Assembly (NCBI GenBank): GCA_044341025.1
Contig: JBIISM010000003.1
Location: forward strand, 62,001 to 126,000
From: JABMMZ01 sp044341025
GTDB lineage: Bacteria > Bacteroidota > Bacteroidia > NS11-12g > UBA955
DNA length: 64,000 bases
Direction of reading: 5' to 3'
The position numbers and the translations under genes were made by a program. A model generated the notes under the pieces. That model searched no databases. It was not told the DNA's origin and worked only from the letters and a program-made list of their open reading frames with translations. Position 1 is the stretch's first letter, and each line of letters begins with the position of its first letter. Shown here piece after piece: positions 50,724 to 59,078 of the stretch.

Positions 50724-52738
50724 AGTTTATAGTTTAGTTGAAGGAACAAAGAACGACCAACAGATACTGGCATGGTATTGCTGCCTGCATTGTGGAAAGA
50801 ACTTGAAATATTGGTGGCCCTGATTGTTGTGACATTGAGAATATTCTTACAACCAAAAGTCAAGTTTAATTTGTATTTAAACATTGGCTTACTGACCGTA
50901 AAATCTAAAATATGATAGGATTCAGAGTATGTACTTACAATATTTCTAAGATTGTCTAATGCATAGCCAAAAGTTCTTCCATTGTATTTATGAAAAAGCG
51001 AAAATGTTGTGGTTTTCAATTTCCCTTTTTTGAGGGTATATGAAGTTTGCACCCTCAATTCAGGCGAATACAAATACTTGCCCTTGCCAACTACTTTAAA
51101 AGCATTGTTGTATATTCCAGTATAAGAACCTCCAAGAACCATGCGCAAGCCTTTCCATGTAGAACTAATGTTAAAATTACTGCCAATGGATTTAAAACGA
51201 TCAATGTTTTTGTAGGTATACTCTAGGTTGGTTGCATTGGTTGAAACCAAAGCAATTTGATTAAAAATCTGATTGTAAAAATAACTGTTGTCTAAATAGA
51301 AAACCATTTTTTTGATTTTCAATTTATACTTGAGTGCTGCATTGTGGTTATTGGACATCTCAGATTTTAAATCTGGATTTCCTATAATGTTGTGGTTGTA
51401 ATCCACAAAGTAGAGGTACAATTCTTTCAAGCTTGGGGCTCTAAAACCTCTACCATAGGCGTAACGAATGGTAAGATTTTTCGCGCCAGACCACATTAAT
51501 TGTATAGAAGGAATAAAGGGAGCCGCATACCTTGTATTGTATGTAGTCCTAAAACCAGGTTTAATATTTAATGATTTTATCGGCTTAATTTCTGCACATG
51601 CAAACAGCGCAAAATCATCCATTCTGCCTCTATCTGCTTCAATTTTAGTTCCAAATGCGCTGTTAAAATTAACATCGTATCCTATTTGATAGGCAAACTT
51701 ATCCTTTTGAGAATTGCTGTAGGTACCTCTGCTCATAAAGTTCATAAACGAGGTAGAGCTGTTGGCATCCGGACTTGGCACGATGTCTAAGCTATTTGAA
51801 GATTGCGTTAAATCCTTCCTGTATGTAATTTTATCTCTTTGATAAAAACTAAAAGAGCTTAGCACATTCCAAAAAGATTTTTTATTTATTTTCTGTTCTA
51901 AATTCAGTGAGGTAATGCTTCGATTGGTCAAATAGTACTCATCATAAGCATACGCTTCTAAGTGGTTTATTATGGGTAAACCGCGGTTTTCTATTTTTTC
52001 ACTAAACAAATCCGTTTTGAACCGAATCTTTAAATTTCCTGTTTGTTTTGTGATGCTAAAATTGCCAAATACCTGCTGTTTTGGTTTCCAAAACATTACC
52101 CTTGAATTTGGATCTAAGGCATAACCACCAAAGAAATTTCGGTTAATACTTGCACCGAAATCAATGTCATTAACCTTTACGACAGCACCTGCACCCACAT
52201 TGGTTTGTTTAATGCTTTCATAGTAAGCATTTGCAAAAGCGGTCATCGGCTTTGTCGAATCCAACATAATGCGTTTGGAAATCAAATTGATAACACCACC
52301 AAGTGCATCTGTGCCGTAAATTACAGAAAGTGGCCCTTCGATTATTTCTACTCGGTCAATATTATTAAGATTTAATTGACCCAAATCAATATTGCCATTT
52401 TCACGGCCATTTATAGGAATTCCATCCAATAATATTTTTACATTTTGACCACTTATACCTTGTAAACTGATCGACGATCCTAATAGATTATCGTTTCCAA
52501 TTCGAATATTGTTCTCTTTAGATAATAGATCCTTTAAATTAAAAGCCCCTTGTCTTTCAATGCTCGCGGCTGTAATAATGCGCACATTGTGCACTGTGTT
52601 AGATGTTGTGCTGGGTTTAATGTTCCCAGTAGTAACAATAAATTTATTTATTTCGGTAGTGTCTTCATATTGAGCAATAGCAATACTCTGAACGAGCATT
52701 GCTATTGAAAATACGATATGACGAATACCAAATGTCAA
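50720..52738 (-). CDS. TonB-dependent outer-membrane receptor (heme/HmuR-like)
   Basis: A 672-residue TonB receptor with a signal peptide, plug domain (about 45-155: NVKILLDGIPINGRENGNIDLGQLNLNNIDRVEIIEGPLSVIYGTDALGG split motifs) and a 22-strand barrel region ending in an aromatic-rich strand (FLQLNYKL). No N-terminal carboxypeptidase-like domain. The start appears to be TTG (52736-52738) directly after the stop of the upstream gene; the only downstream ATG would destroy the signal peptide. Flanked by two HmuY-like genes, so heme is the likely ligand. Confidence 0.88.
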   Translation of the reverse strand: MTFGIRHIVFSIAMLVQSIAIAQYEDTTEINKFIVTTGNIKPSTTSNTVHNVRIITAASIERQGAFNLKDLLSKENNIRIGNDNLLGSSISLQGISGQNVKILLDGIPINGRENGNIDLGQLNLNNIDRVEIIEGPLSVIYGTDALGGVINLISKRIMLDSTKPMTAFANAYYESIKQTNVGAGAVVKVNDIDFGASINRNFFGGYALDPNSRVMFWKPKQQVFGNFSITKQTGNLKIRFKTDLFSEKIENRGLPIINHLEAYAYDEYYLTNRSITSLNLEQKINKKSFWNVLSSFSFYQRDKITYRKDLTQSSNSLDIVPSPDANSSTSFMNFMSRGTYSNSQKDKFAYQIGYDVNFNSAFGTKIEADRGRMDDFALFACAEIKPIKSLNIKPGFRTTYNTRYAAPFIPSIQLMWSGAKNLTIRYAYGRGFRAPSLKELYLYFVDYNHNIIGNPDLKSEMSNNHNAALKYKLKIKKMVFYLDNSYFYNQIFNQIALVSTNATNLEYTYKNIDRFKSIGSNFNISSTWKGLRMVLGGSYTGIYNNAFKVVGKGKYLYSPELRVQTSYTLKKGKLKTTTFSLFHKYNGRTFGYALDNLRNIVSTYSESYHILDFTVSKPMFKYKLNLTFGCKNILNVTTIRATNISSSFHNAGSNTMPVSVGRSLFLQLNYKL

Positions 52739-54040
52739 TTATTCTTTAACTAATGTTTTCTTAACCAAACCAGCTTCTGTTTGGATCAATACGATATAAA
52801 TTCCAGCGCTCAAATTAGAAGCATCTACGAAATTTTCTTTGGTGTTAAGAAGCATTTGACCTTGTAAATCCATAATTGAAATAGACTCAATTGCAAGATC
52901 TGCATTAATTCTAACAATTCCATTTGATGGATTTGGGTACAAACTTACTGCGTCAACAACATCACTTGACTCAAGGCCTAGAGTTGCTTGGTAAAAATTA
53001 AATGTGGTTCTTCCTTTTGATCCACCAGCATATGACTTCATGGTTACCTTAAAAGTTTGTGTATCACGGGTGCTAATGAAATATACGAAAGTATCAGTGA
53101 TGGCATATGCGGTTCCGGTAAATGTTTTCCAATCTGAGCCAATAGCAGAAATACTAGGATTTACTTTAGCTGTTTTATTTGCCAACCAAACCTCATTACA
53201 TTTTTTGCCAAGATTTTTTGCCACTTTAGCCGTTGGGTTGCTCAATACACCTGTTACTGAATATGGAACTTTACTGCCATTGAAATCAATCATGGCTTTG
53301 TATTTGGTCCACAACAAATCCCATTGGTCTGTATCAGGTTCTCTATCTAATAGTTGCTTTGTTAATACATTGTAATAAACAAACATGCGCTTTGAATAGC
53401 TCTTTTTATTTATTTTCAAATAAACAGAATCTGTATTGTCAATATTGGAAATAATGATATGCCACATGGTGTCGTATGTAACTTCTTTAACATTAATTTT
53501 TTTATACCAATTAGCAGATTTGTTGTACAATACATACACATTGCCATTGCTTTCTACATTGCGGTTCGCTTGATTATAGGTTCCCCAGATAAAATTAAAA
53601 GGGCCTAATTTCGGATACCCAGTTGTAAATGCGCTTAAATTCCAAGTGCTATCAGAATCTAGCAATTCAGGCAATGAACCCAAACCAGTGGTATCTGCAT
53701 TTCTCCAATTGCTAACATTTGCACCATTCAATTTAACCAATTTGGCTCCTGTCAACCCAGCTTGAGGATTTTCGCCCAACACTGAATTTACACGAATGGC
53801 AACTCCATTTGCTGGATTGTATGGAAAACTGCTGGCTTGCACAGAAATTGCCAAATGCCAATTGTTGTTTACAGAAGAAGAAACAACACCATTTCCGGTG
53901 GTATTTGCCTTTTTTAAACTGTAAAAAACATCCGTTCCAGAACCGGGCCCCATACTAACGCTGTCGTTAGCAGGGCAATTTTGCGCATAAATACTTGGTA
54001 AACTGATACTTAATACAGCTAATAAGAATATTTTTTTCAT
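52739..54040 (-). CDS. T9SS-exported HmuY-like protein with C-terminal sorting domain
   Basis: A 433-residue protein with signal peptide (MKKIFLLAVLSISLPSIYAQ), a HmuY-like region (about 200-355) and a type A T9SS sorting domain at about 363-433 (YPNPSNGIVRI, LSAGIYIVLI, KKTLVKE). The HmuY region is clearly paralogous to the lipoprotein at 49698-50723: both contain an EPD..WDL..T.Y block, PYxVxGVLSN and AIGxDWK in the same order. It should be secreted across the outer membrane and surface-anchored or released, acting as a hemophore for the adjacent receptor. First gene of the operon. Confidence 0.8.
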   Translation of the reverse strand: MKKIFLLAVLSISLPSIYAQNCPANDSVSMGPGSGTDVFYSLKKANTTGNGVVSSSVNNNWHLAISVQASSFPYNPANGVAIRVNSVLGENPQAGLTGAKLVKLNGANVSNWRNADTTGLGSLPELLDSDSTWNLSAFTTGYPKLGPFNFIWGTYNQANRNVESNGNVYVLYNKSANWYKKINVKEVTYDTMWHIIISNIDNTDSVYLKINKKSYSKRMFVYYNVLTKQLLDREPDTDQWDLLWTKYKAMIDFNGSKVPYSVTGVLSNPTAKVAKNLGKKCNEVWLANKTAKVNPSISAIGSDWKTFTGTAYAITDTFVYFISTRDTQTFKVTMKSYAGGSKGRTTFNFYQATLGLESSDVVDAVSLYPNPSNGIVRINADLAIESISIMDLQGQMLLNTKENFVDASNLSAGIYIVLIQTEAGLVKKTLVKE

Positions 54041-54066
54041 TTTTATTGTTGATAATTTTGTAGCCG

Positions 54067-54074
54067 CAAATTTA
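54067..54074 (-). promoter_or_regulatory. -7 promoter element TAAATTTG of the heme operon
   Basis: TAnnTTTG match on the minus strand, 26 nt before the ATG at 54040. No TTG at -33, which fits a promoter that needs an activator; a paired box lies 35-60 bp upstream. Confidence 0.5.
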
Positions 54075-54108
54075 CTTAATTATTGGTGTACACTGTTATA
54101 AATTTAGA

Positions 54109-54129
54109 TTATGACAGTATTTTGACATT
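54109..54129. promoter_or_regulatory. Putative response-regulator box, TGACA direct repeat
   Basis: TGACA at 54112-54116 and 54123-54127, an 11-bp period typical of tandem OmpR-family half-sites. It lies about 40-65 bp upstream of the expected heme-operon start site. A 20/21 identical copy occurs at 56266-56286. Confidence 0.45.
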
Positions 54130-54134
54130 GGGAT

Positions 54135-54836
54135 TTATTCTTTGCTTTCAAATATGTATCCTACGCCTCTAATGGCATTAAAAAATTTAGGGTTTTTTGG
54201 GTCAATTTCAAAATACTTTCGAAACGATAAAATAAAATTGTCAATGGTTCTTGTAGAAGGATAAACCGAATAACCCCAAACGGTTTGGAGTATCTTTTCT
54301 CTGCTCACCACTTCGTTCTTATGGTCTATCAAAAGTTTTAACAAAAGAACCTCTTTCTTGGTTAAGTTAAACGATCCATTAAGTCCCCTAGCTTCATGTT
54401 TTTCAAAATTGATGTGGTTGCCGCCAAAATCAAATTCTCTTAAGCCCAAATTTGTTGAAACAGCATTAGCGCCCTTTCGATTCATTAAATTGTTGATGCG
54501 CAACTGCAATTCCTCCAAATTGAAAGGTTTGGTTAAGTAATCATCCGCTCCCTTTTTCAATCCCGCAATTCTGTCTTCAACTCTATTTTTGGCGCTTAAA
54601 AATAAAATCGGCACTTCTTGGTTTTTTAACCTTATGTTTTCGCAAACATTTAGCCCGTCGATACCTGGAATCATTATATCCAAAATGACCAAATCAAATT
54701 GCTGATCTTTAAAATTCGCAACTGCACTTGTTCCATCTTTAACGCCAATAACTTTGTGGCCATCCATTTCTAGATTTAATTTCAGTAAATCGTGAAGACT
54801 GGATTCATCTTCAACCAGTAAAATTCTTTTGCTCAT
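54135..54836 (-). CDS. OmpR-family response regulator
   Basis: A 233-residue two-domain regulator. Receiver domain: acidic pair at D10-E11, phospho-acceptor D53 (ILDIMIPGIDG), and LSAKNR with the conserved lysine. The C-terminal winged helix has LTKKEVLLLKLLIDHKNEVVSREKIL and a VYPSTRTIDNFILSFRKYF recognition region. ATG at 54834-54836; upstream in-frame codons overlap the kinase gene. It ends 94 bp before the heme operon it may control, and 7 bp follow the kinase stop. Confidence 0.9.
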   Translation of the reverse strand: MSKRILLVEDESSLHDLLKLNLEMDGHKVIGVKDGTSAVANFKDQQFDLVILDIMIPGIDGLNVCENIRLKNQEVPILFLSAKNRVEDRIAGLKKGADDYLTKPFNLEELQLRINNLMNRKGANAVSTNLGLREFDFGGNHINFEKHEARGLNGSFNLTKKEVLLLKLLIDHKNEVVSREKILQTVWGYSVYPSTRTIDNFILSFRKYFEIDPKNPKFFNAIRGVGYIFESKE

Positions 54837-54843
54837 ATTGGTG

Positions 54844-55983
54844 TTATTTAAAAGTAATATAAAAAGTTGTGCCACGAGGCAGATTTGCCTCTGCACGGAT
54901 GTTTGCCTTATGTGATTTTAAAATCTGTTTGACAAGAAATAGCCCCAAGCCTGTGCCCTTATTTTCCCTGGTATTCTCGTCTCCTACCCTATAAAACTTC
55001 ATAAAAATAGATTTGTACTCTTTTGAGTCAATTCCTTGGCCATTGTCAGAAATAGCAACATTCAATTGTCCATTTTCATAGATATAACTTACAGCAATCA
55101 ATGAATTGTTTCCTGCGTATTTAACAGCATTTTGAAACAGATTACTAAAAACCAATTTTAAAGAAATTTCATCTCCTAATATGCGCGTTTCTTGTTCATG
55201 GAAAATAAATTGGCCTGTAAAATTTGGTTGGCATAAAACCAAATCTGCAGTCTTGTGAATCAATTCTGTCAAGTCTATCATCGACATGTTGTAATTGTAA
55301 CTTTTGCCATCAATTCTGGTCGCTAACAATACATTGTCCAACAATTCATTTAGTCGGTCTGAGTTGTTGACGATTTGCTGTATTAAGGTTCCTTGAATTT
55401 CAGCATCAATTTTTCTATGCTGCAGGGTTTGAGAACTTAACTTAATAGCAGTTAATGGCGTCTTCAATTCATGGGTTACAGACAATAAAAAATTGTTCTG
55501 CATTTTGTTTAGATTTAACAATGACTCTAATTTTCCGAACACCCATAGCACGCCTGAAATGACTAAAATGGTAAAGAATATAACTTCTGAATAAAAAGCC
55601 CTTTGTTTCTTAATAAAGGTTTTTTGGATGGCTTTAAATTCTTCAGGGGAAATATCTATTTTTAGTAAATTGTATAAATTTCCATTGCTGTCAACGAGCG
55701 ACAAACTGGTCTTTATATTATACCTATTATTTAGGTTTTGGTGCAATGAATTAATTTCCTTTACATGCTTTTTATAAATAGAGTATGGAGATTGGGTCTC
55801 ACTGGCTTGTAACTTATCTATGTATTCATTTATCTGATTGTGTATGACAAATGAATTTAACTTCAAATTGTTGGATTCCAATTTGTACTCCTTTTCTGTA
55901 TAATTAATGAATGAATACAACCACCAGCCGAAAACCGCGATGATGTATACAATTACAAAAACAAGAAATAGTCTTAACTTCAA
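54844..55983 (-). CDS. Sensor histidine kinase
   Basis: A 379-residue membrane kinase: N-terminal transmembrane helix (about 4-25), extracytoplasmic segment of about 100 residues, second helix (about 150-170), dimerisation domain with SVTHELKTPLTAIKL, and ATPase domain with N box (NLFQNAVKYA), ISDNGQGID and GTGLGLFLV. The start is set to TTG 55981-55983 (LKLRLFLVFVIVYIIA), since a TAATTTTG box ends at 56007, inside the longer frame. The sensor domain shows no known ligand fold. Forms a two-component pair with the downstream regulator. Confidence 0.88.
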   Translation of the reverse strand: MKLRLFLVFVIVYIIAVFGWWLYSFINYTEKEYKLESNNLKLNSFVIHNQINEYIDKLQASETQSPYSIYKKHVKEINSLHQNLNNRYNIKTSLSLVDSNGNLYNLLKIDISPEEFKAIQKTFIKKQRAFYSEVIFFTILVISGVLWVFGKLESLLNLNKMQNNFLLSVTHELKTPLTAIKLSSQTLQHRKIDAEIQGTLIQQIVNNSDRLNELLDNVLLATRIDGKSYNYNMSMIDLTELIHKTADLVLCQPNFTGQFIFHEQETRILGDEISLKLVFSNLFQNAVKYAGNNSLIAVSYIYENGQLNVAISDNGQGIDSKEYKSIFMKFYRVGDENTRENKGTGLGLFLVKQILKSHKANIRAEANLPRGTTFYITFK

Positions 55984-55991
55984 AATCAGAT

Positions 55992-56014
55992 TATATTTGT
56001 GAGCTACAAAATTA
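55992..56014. promoter_or_regulatory. Facing -7 elements of the divergent kinase and cytochrome b5-like genes
   Basis: TATATTTG (55992-55999, plus) and TAATTTTG (56014-56007, minus) face each other 7 bp apart. Neither has a perfect TTG at -33. Polymerase could occupy only one at a time. Confidence 0.4.
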
Positions 56015-56034
56015 AGGCATTTCAAACATCTCAG

Positions 56035-56265
56035 ATGGAAGCAAAATATACTTTACAACAATTGGCACTAAGAAATGGGCAAGACAAACCAGAAATTTGG
56101 GTTGCCTATTTGGGCAAAATTTACGACGTTACAGAAAGTCGACTTTGGCGCAATGGCAAGCATTACGAGCACTGGGCAGGGCAAGATTTAAGTGCAGAAC
56201 TTAAAGATGCACCCCATACTGAAACCGTATTCCAGAAATTTAAGCAAGTGGGTATTTTAATCTAA
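56035..56265 (+). CDS. Cytochrome b5-like heme/steroid-binding domain protein
   Basis: A 76-residue single-domain protein: YTLQQLALRNGQDKPEIWVAYLGKIYDVTESRLWRNGKHYEHWAGQDLSAEL region (shown in part) matches compact bacterial cytochrome b5-like proteins, with the GKHYEHWAGQDLS segment at about 38-50 in place of the HPGG axial-ligand loop. Heme binding is plausible; one of the usual two histidine ligands is not obvious. The ATG at 56035 follows the promoter. It is divergent from the kinase of the heme-linked two-component system. Confidence 0.75.
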   Translation: MEAKYTLQQLALRNGQDKPEIWVAYLGKIYDVTESRLWRNGKHYEHWAGQDLSAELKDAPHTETVFQKFKQVGILI

Positions 56266-56286
56266 TTATGACAGTATTTTTACATT
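56266..56286. repeat. Second copy of the 21-bp TGACA box
   Basis: Begins directly after the stop codon of the cytochrome b5-like gene and matches 54109-54129 at 20 of 21 positions; the second half-site reads TTACA. The two copies flank the kinase-regulator-b5 block in direct orientation. Confidence 0.6.
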
Positions 56287-56302
56287 AAAACATCTGCAAA
56301 AG

Positions 56303-56332
56303 AAAACGGGTTCCAATTGGAACCCGTTTTTT
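56303..56332. terminator. Bidirectional intrinsic terminator
   Basis: A perfect 28-bp palindrome: AAAACGGGTTCCAA (56303-56316) followed by its complement TTGGAACCCGTTTT (56317-56330), then TT. It separates the b5-like gene from the convergent ald gene. Confidence 0.85.
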
Positions 56333-56372
56333 ATTGTCATTTCTAAAAGAAATGCATGTGGGAAATTGTCAA

Positions 56373-57485
56373 TTATAACACTTGCTCTACCGGAGTGTAT
56401 GGTAAGTTGAAAGCATCTGATACACCTTTGTATACCACTTTACCTGCAACAACGTTTAAACCAAGCAATAATTCAGCATTTTGTTTGCATGCTTCTTTCC
56501 ATCCTTTGTTTGCCAATTGAATTGCATACGGAAGCGTTGCGTTGGTTAATGCAAGTGTTGATGTACAAGGAACTGCGCCTGGCATGTTGGCCACGCAATA
56601 ATGAATGATTTCATCAATTACATAAGTAGGCTCAGCATGGGTAGTTGCTTTAGTGGTTTCAAAACATCCACCTTGGTCAACTGCAACGTCTACCAATACT
56701 GCACCTTTTTTCATCAGCTTTAACATGTCTCTAGTGATCAAGTGTGGCGCCTTAGCACCTGGAATCAAAACACCGCCAATAACCAAATCGGCCGTTTTAA
56801 TTGCTTGTCTGATGTTGTAACCATTGCTATACAAAGTTTGCACATTTGCAGGCATGATGTCGTCCAATTGTCTTAATCTTGGAATAGAAATATCCATAAT
56901 GGTAACATGAGCCCCTAATCCAGCCGCCATTTTAGCCGCTTGAGTACCTACAATCCCGCCACCCAATACAAGAACATCCGCAGGTTTAACACCTGGTACG
57001 CCGCCTAAAAGAATGCCGCGGCCGCCCATTGGTTTTTCTAAATATTTAGCTCCCTCTTGAATACTCATTCTACCTGCAACCTCACTCATTGGAACCAATA
57101 AAGGCAATGAACGGTCTGCTTTTTCAACAGTTTCATAAGCCAAGCATACAGCTCCGCTTTCAATCATGGCATTGGTTAAAGGTTGGTGAGAAGCAAAGTG
57201 GAAATAAGTAAACAACAATTGATCTTTCTTAATCAATTTGTATTCGCTTTCAATTGGTTCTTTAACTTTAACAATCATATCAGCAATTGCATATACTTCC
57301 TCGATTGTTGACATTAACTGGGCACCTGCCTCAATGTATTCCTCATTTGTAAAAGCACTTCCCTCGCCTGCAGCACTTTGCACATACACTGTATGTCCAT
57401 GTCTTACAAATTCACTAACACCTGCTGGGGTTACCGCAACACGGTTTTCGTTATTTTTAATTTCTTTTGGAACTCCTATGATCAT
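56373..57485 (-). CDS. ald: Alanine dehydrogenase
   Basis: NAD-dependent conversion of L-alanine to pyruvate and ammonia. The 370-residue protein matches the family throughout: MIIGVPKEIKNNENRVAVTP, the HFASHQPL block with the catalytic histidine near 96, MSEVAGRMS, Rossmann loop VLGGGIVGTQAAKMAAGLGA (about 173-192) and VDVAVDQGGCFETTK. Normal length. It is divergent from pntA1, a homologous fold family. A TATTTTTG element lies at 57514-57521 (minus). Confidence 0.95.
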   Translation of the reverse strand: MIIGVPKEIKNNENRVAVTPAGVSEFVRHGHTVYVQSAAGEGSAFTNEEYIEAGAQLMSTIEEVYAIADMIVKVKEPIESEYKLIKKDQLLFTYFHFASHQPLTNAMIESGAVCLAYETVEKADRSLPLLVPMSEVAGRMSIQEGAKYLEKPMGGRGILLGGVPGVKPADVLVLGGGIVGTQAAKMAAGLGAHVTIMDISIPRLRQLDDIMPANVQTLYSNGYNIRQAIKTADLVIGGVLIPGAKAPHLITRDMLKLMKKGAVLVDVAVDQGGCFETTKATTHAEPTYVIDEIIHYCVANMPGAVPCTSTLALTNATLPYAIQLANKGWKEACKQNAELLLGLNVVAGKVVYKGVSDAFNLPYTPVEQVL

Positions 57486-57513
57486 ATTCTTATATATTTT
57501 AAAAAAAGTTGTG

Positions 57514-57521
57514 CAAAAATA
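57514..57521 (-). promoter_or_regulatory. -7 promoter element TATTTTTG of ald
   Basis: TAnnTTTG match on the minus strand, 28 nt before the ald ATG; no TTG at -33. Confidence 0.4.
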
Positions 57522-57637
57522 GTTAATTCCATTTGTATAGAAAAAAAATGTTTAAAATTGAGGTTTTTAAAAGGTGTTTTATTGATGGTAAATATTGCGT
57601 AACACAACAATAAGATGCGCATATTCAAAAAAAATAT

Positions 57638-57645
57638 TACATTTG
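57638..57645 (+). promoter_or_regulatory. -7 promoter element TACATTTG of the pnt operon
   Basis: TAnnTTTG match 7 nt before the pntA1 ATG at 57653; no TTG at -33. Implies a very short leader. Confidence 0.45.
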
Positions 57646-57652
57646 CCGGTAA

Positions 57653-58753
57653 ATGATCATTGGAACTGTAAAAGAGACCAAAGCCTCTGAAAATCGCGTC
57701 GCTTTGAGTCCCGAAGTAGTAAAAAACCTAATTAAACAAGGATTTGAATGTTGCATCGAAGCAGGTGCAGGTGTTGCTTCAAATTTCTCAGATGCAGCCT
57801 ACGAAACTGCAGGAGCAAAAATCATACAAACAGCTAAAGACGTATGCAATCAATCTAATGTTTTGGTAAAAGTAAATGCACCATCAATTGAGGAGATTGC
57901 AAATCTTAAGGAGGGCTCTGCATTATTATCCTTTATTTACCATTTAAACAATGCAGATTTAATTTCCCAGTTAAATGCCAAGAGAGTAACTGTATTTTCA
58001 ATGGATGCTATACCGCGTATTTCACGTGCTCAAAGCATGGACGCTTTAAGTTCACAAGCAAACCTCGCAGGGTATAAAGCTGTTATACTTGGTGCTCAGC
58101 ATTCTGCTAGAATATTCCCAATGCTAATGACGGCGGCAGGAACCATTACGCCTTCTAAAGTTTTAATCTTTGGCGCAGGCGTTGCTGGTTTGCAAGCCAT
58201 TGGAACAGCGAAACGTTTGGGCGCTGTGGTCGAAGTTACTGATATCAGACCTGAAACCAAAGAACAAGTTGAATCTTTAGGAGGTAAATTCATCAGTTTC
58301 GATACGGGTGAAGTTAAGATTGAAGGTGGATACGTAAAAGAAACAAGCGAAGATACCCTAAAAAAACAAAGAGAAATATTAGGCAAACATTTAGCTGCGG
58401 CAGATATTGCAATCACCACTGCCTTAATACCAGGCAAAAAAGCCCCAATATTAATTACTGAAGACATGGTTAAAACCATGAAATTAGGAAGTGTTATTGT
58501 TGATATGGCTGTAGAACAAGGTGGAAACTGCGAGATAAGTGAAGCTGGAAAAGTGGTAGTTAAACATGGGGTTAAAATTGTAGGTGAGGTTAATTTGCCT
58601 TCACAATTGGCTCAAAATGCCAGCGAAAGCTACTCTAAAAATATCTATGCTTTCTTAACCCACTTAGCCAATAAAGATGGTTTTAAATGGGAAATGGAAG
58701 AAGAAATAACCAAAGGAACTCTGATTTGCAAAGAAGGAAACTTACTAAAATAA
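57653..58753 (+). CDS. pntA: NAD(P) transhydrogenase subunit alpha, part 1 (NAD-binding domain I)
   Basis: Cytosolic NAD(H)-binding component of the proton-translocating transhydrogenase. The 366-residue protein has the N-terminal GTVKETKASENRVALSP, the RISRAQSMDALSSQANLAGY loop (split motif around 124-143), Rossmann loop FGAGVAGLQAIGTAKRLGA (about 174-192) and VDMAVEQGGNCE. It lacks the membrane helices, which are encoded separately by the next gene: the three-subunit form. First gene of pntA1-pntA2-pntB. Confidence 0.94.
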   Translation: MIIGTVKETKASENRVALSPEVVKNLIKQGFECCIEAGAGVASNFSDAAYETAGAKIIQTAKDVCNQSNVLVKVNAPSIEEIANLKEGSALLSFIYHLNNADLISQLNAKRVTVFSMDAIPRISRAQSMDALSSQANLAGYKAVILGAQHSARIFPMLMTAAGTITPSKVLIFGAGVAGLQAIGTAKRLGAVVEVTDIRPETKEQVESLGGKFISFDTGEVKIEGGYVKETSEDTLKKQREILGKHLAAADIAITTALIPGKKAPILITEDMVKTMKLGSVIVDMAVEQGGNCEISEAGKVVVKHGVKIVGEVNLPSQLAQNASESYSKNIYAFLTHLANKDGFKWEMEEEITKGTLICKEGNLLK

Positions 58754-58772
58754 ACAATACGAATAATTTATA

Positions 58773-59078
58773 ATGGAAGCCATATTAACCTTTATCTCCA
58801 ACAATCAATTAATGATCTATATGGTCGTTCTTATGATTTTTGTTGGAATTGAATTGATCGAAAAAGTACCGTCTGTACTGCATACCCCATTAATGAGTGG
58901 CGCCAATGCAATCCATGGGGTTGTAATTATAGGTGCTATTATTATAATGGGACAAGCTGAAAGCATATTTGCAATTGTCCTTGGTTTTATAGCCGTTGTG
59001 CTTGGAACACTAAACGTTGTTGGTGGTTTTGTTGTTACCGATAGAATGTTGGATATGTTTAAAAAGAAAAAGAAATGA
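58773..59078 (+). CDS. NAD(P) transhydrogenase subunit alpha, part 2 (membrane domain)
   Basis: A 101-residue membrane protein with three to four helices, matching the C-terminal transmembrane part of PntA (IFVGIELIEKVPSVLHTPLMSGANAIHG motif around residues 22-49; the LHTPLMSGxNAxxG core is diagnostic). Forms part of the proton channel with PntB. Located 19 bp after pntA1 and overlapping pntB by 4 bp (ATGA). Confidence 0.93.
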   Translation: MEAILTFISNNQLMIYMVVLMIFVGIELIEKVPSVLHTPLMSGANAIHGVVIIGAIIIMGQAESIFAIVLGFIAVVLGTLNVVGGFVVTDRMLDMFKKKKK

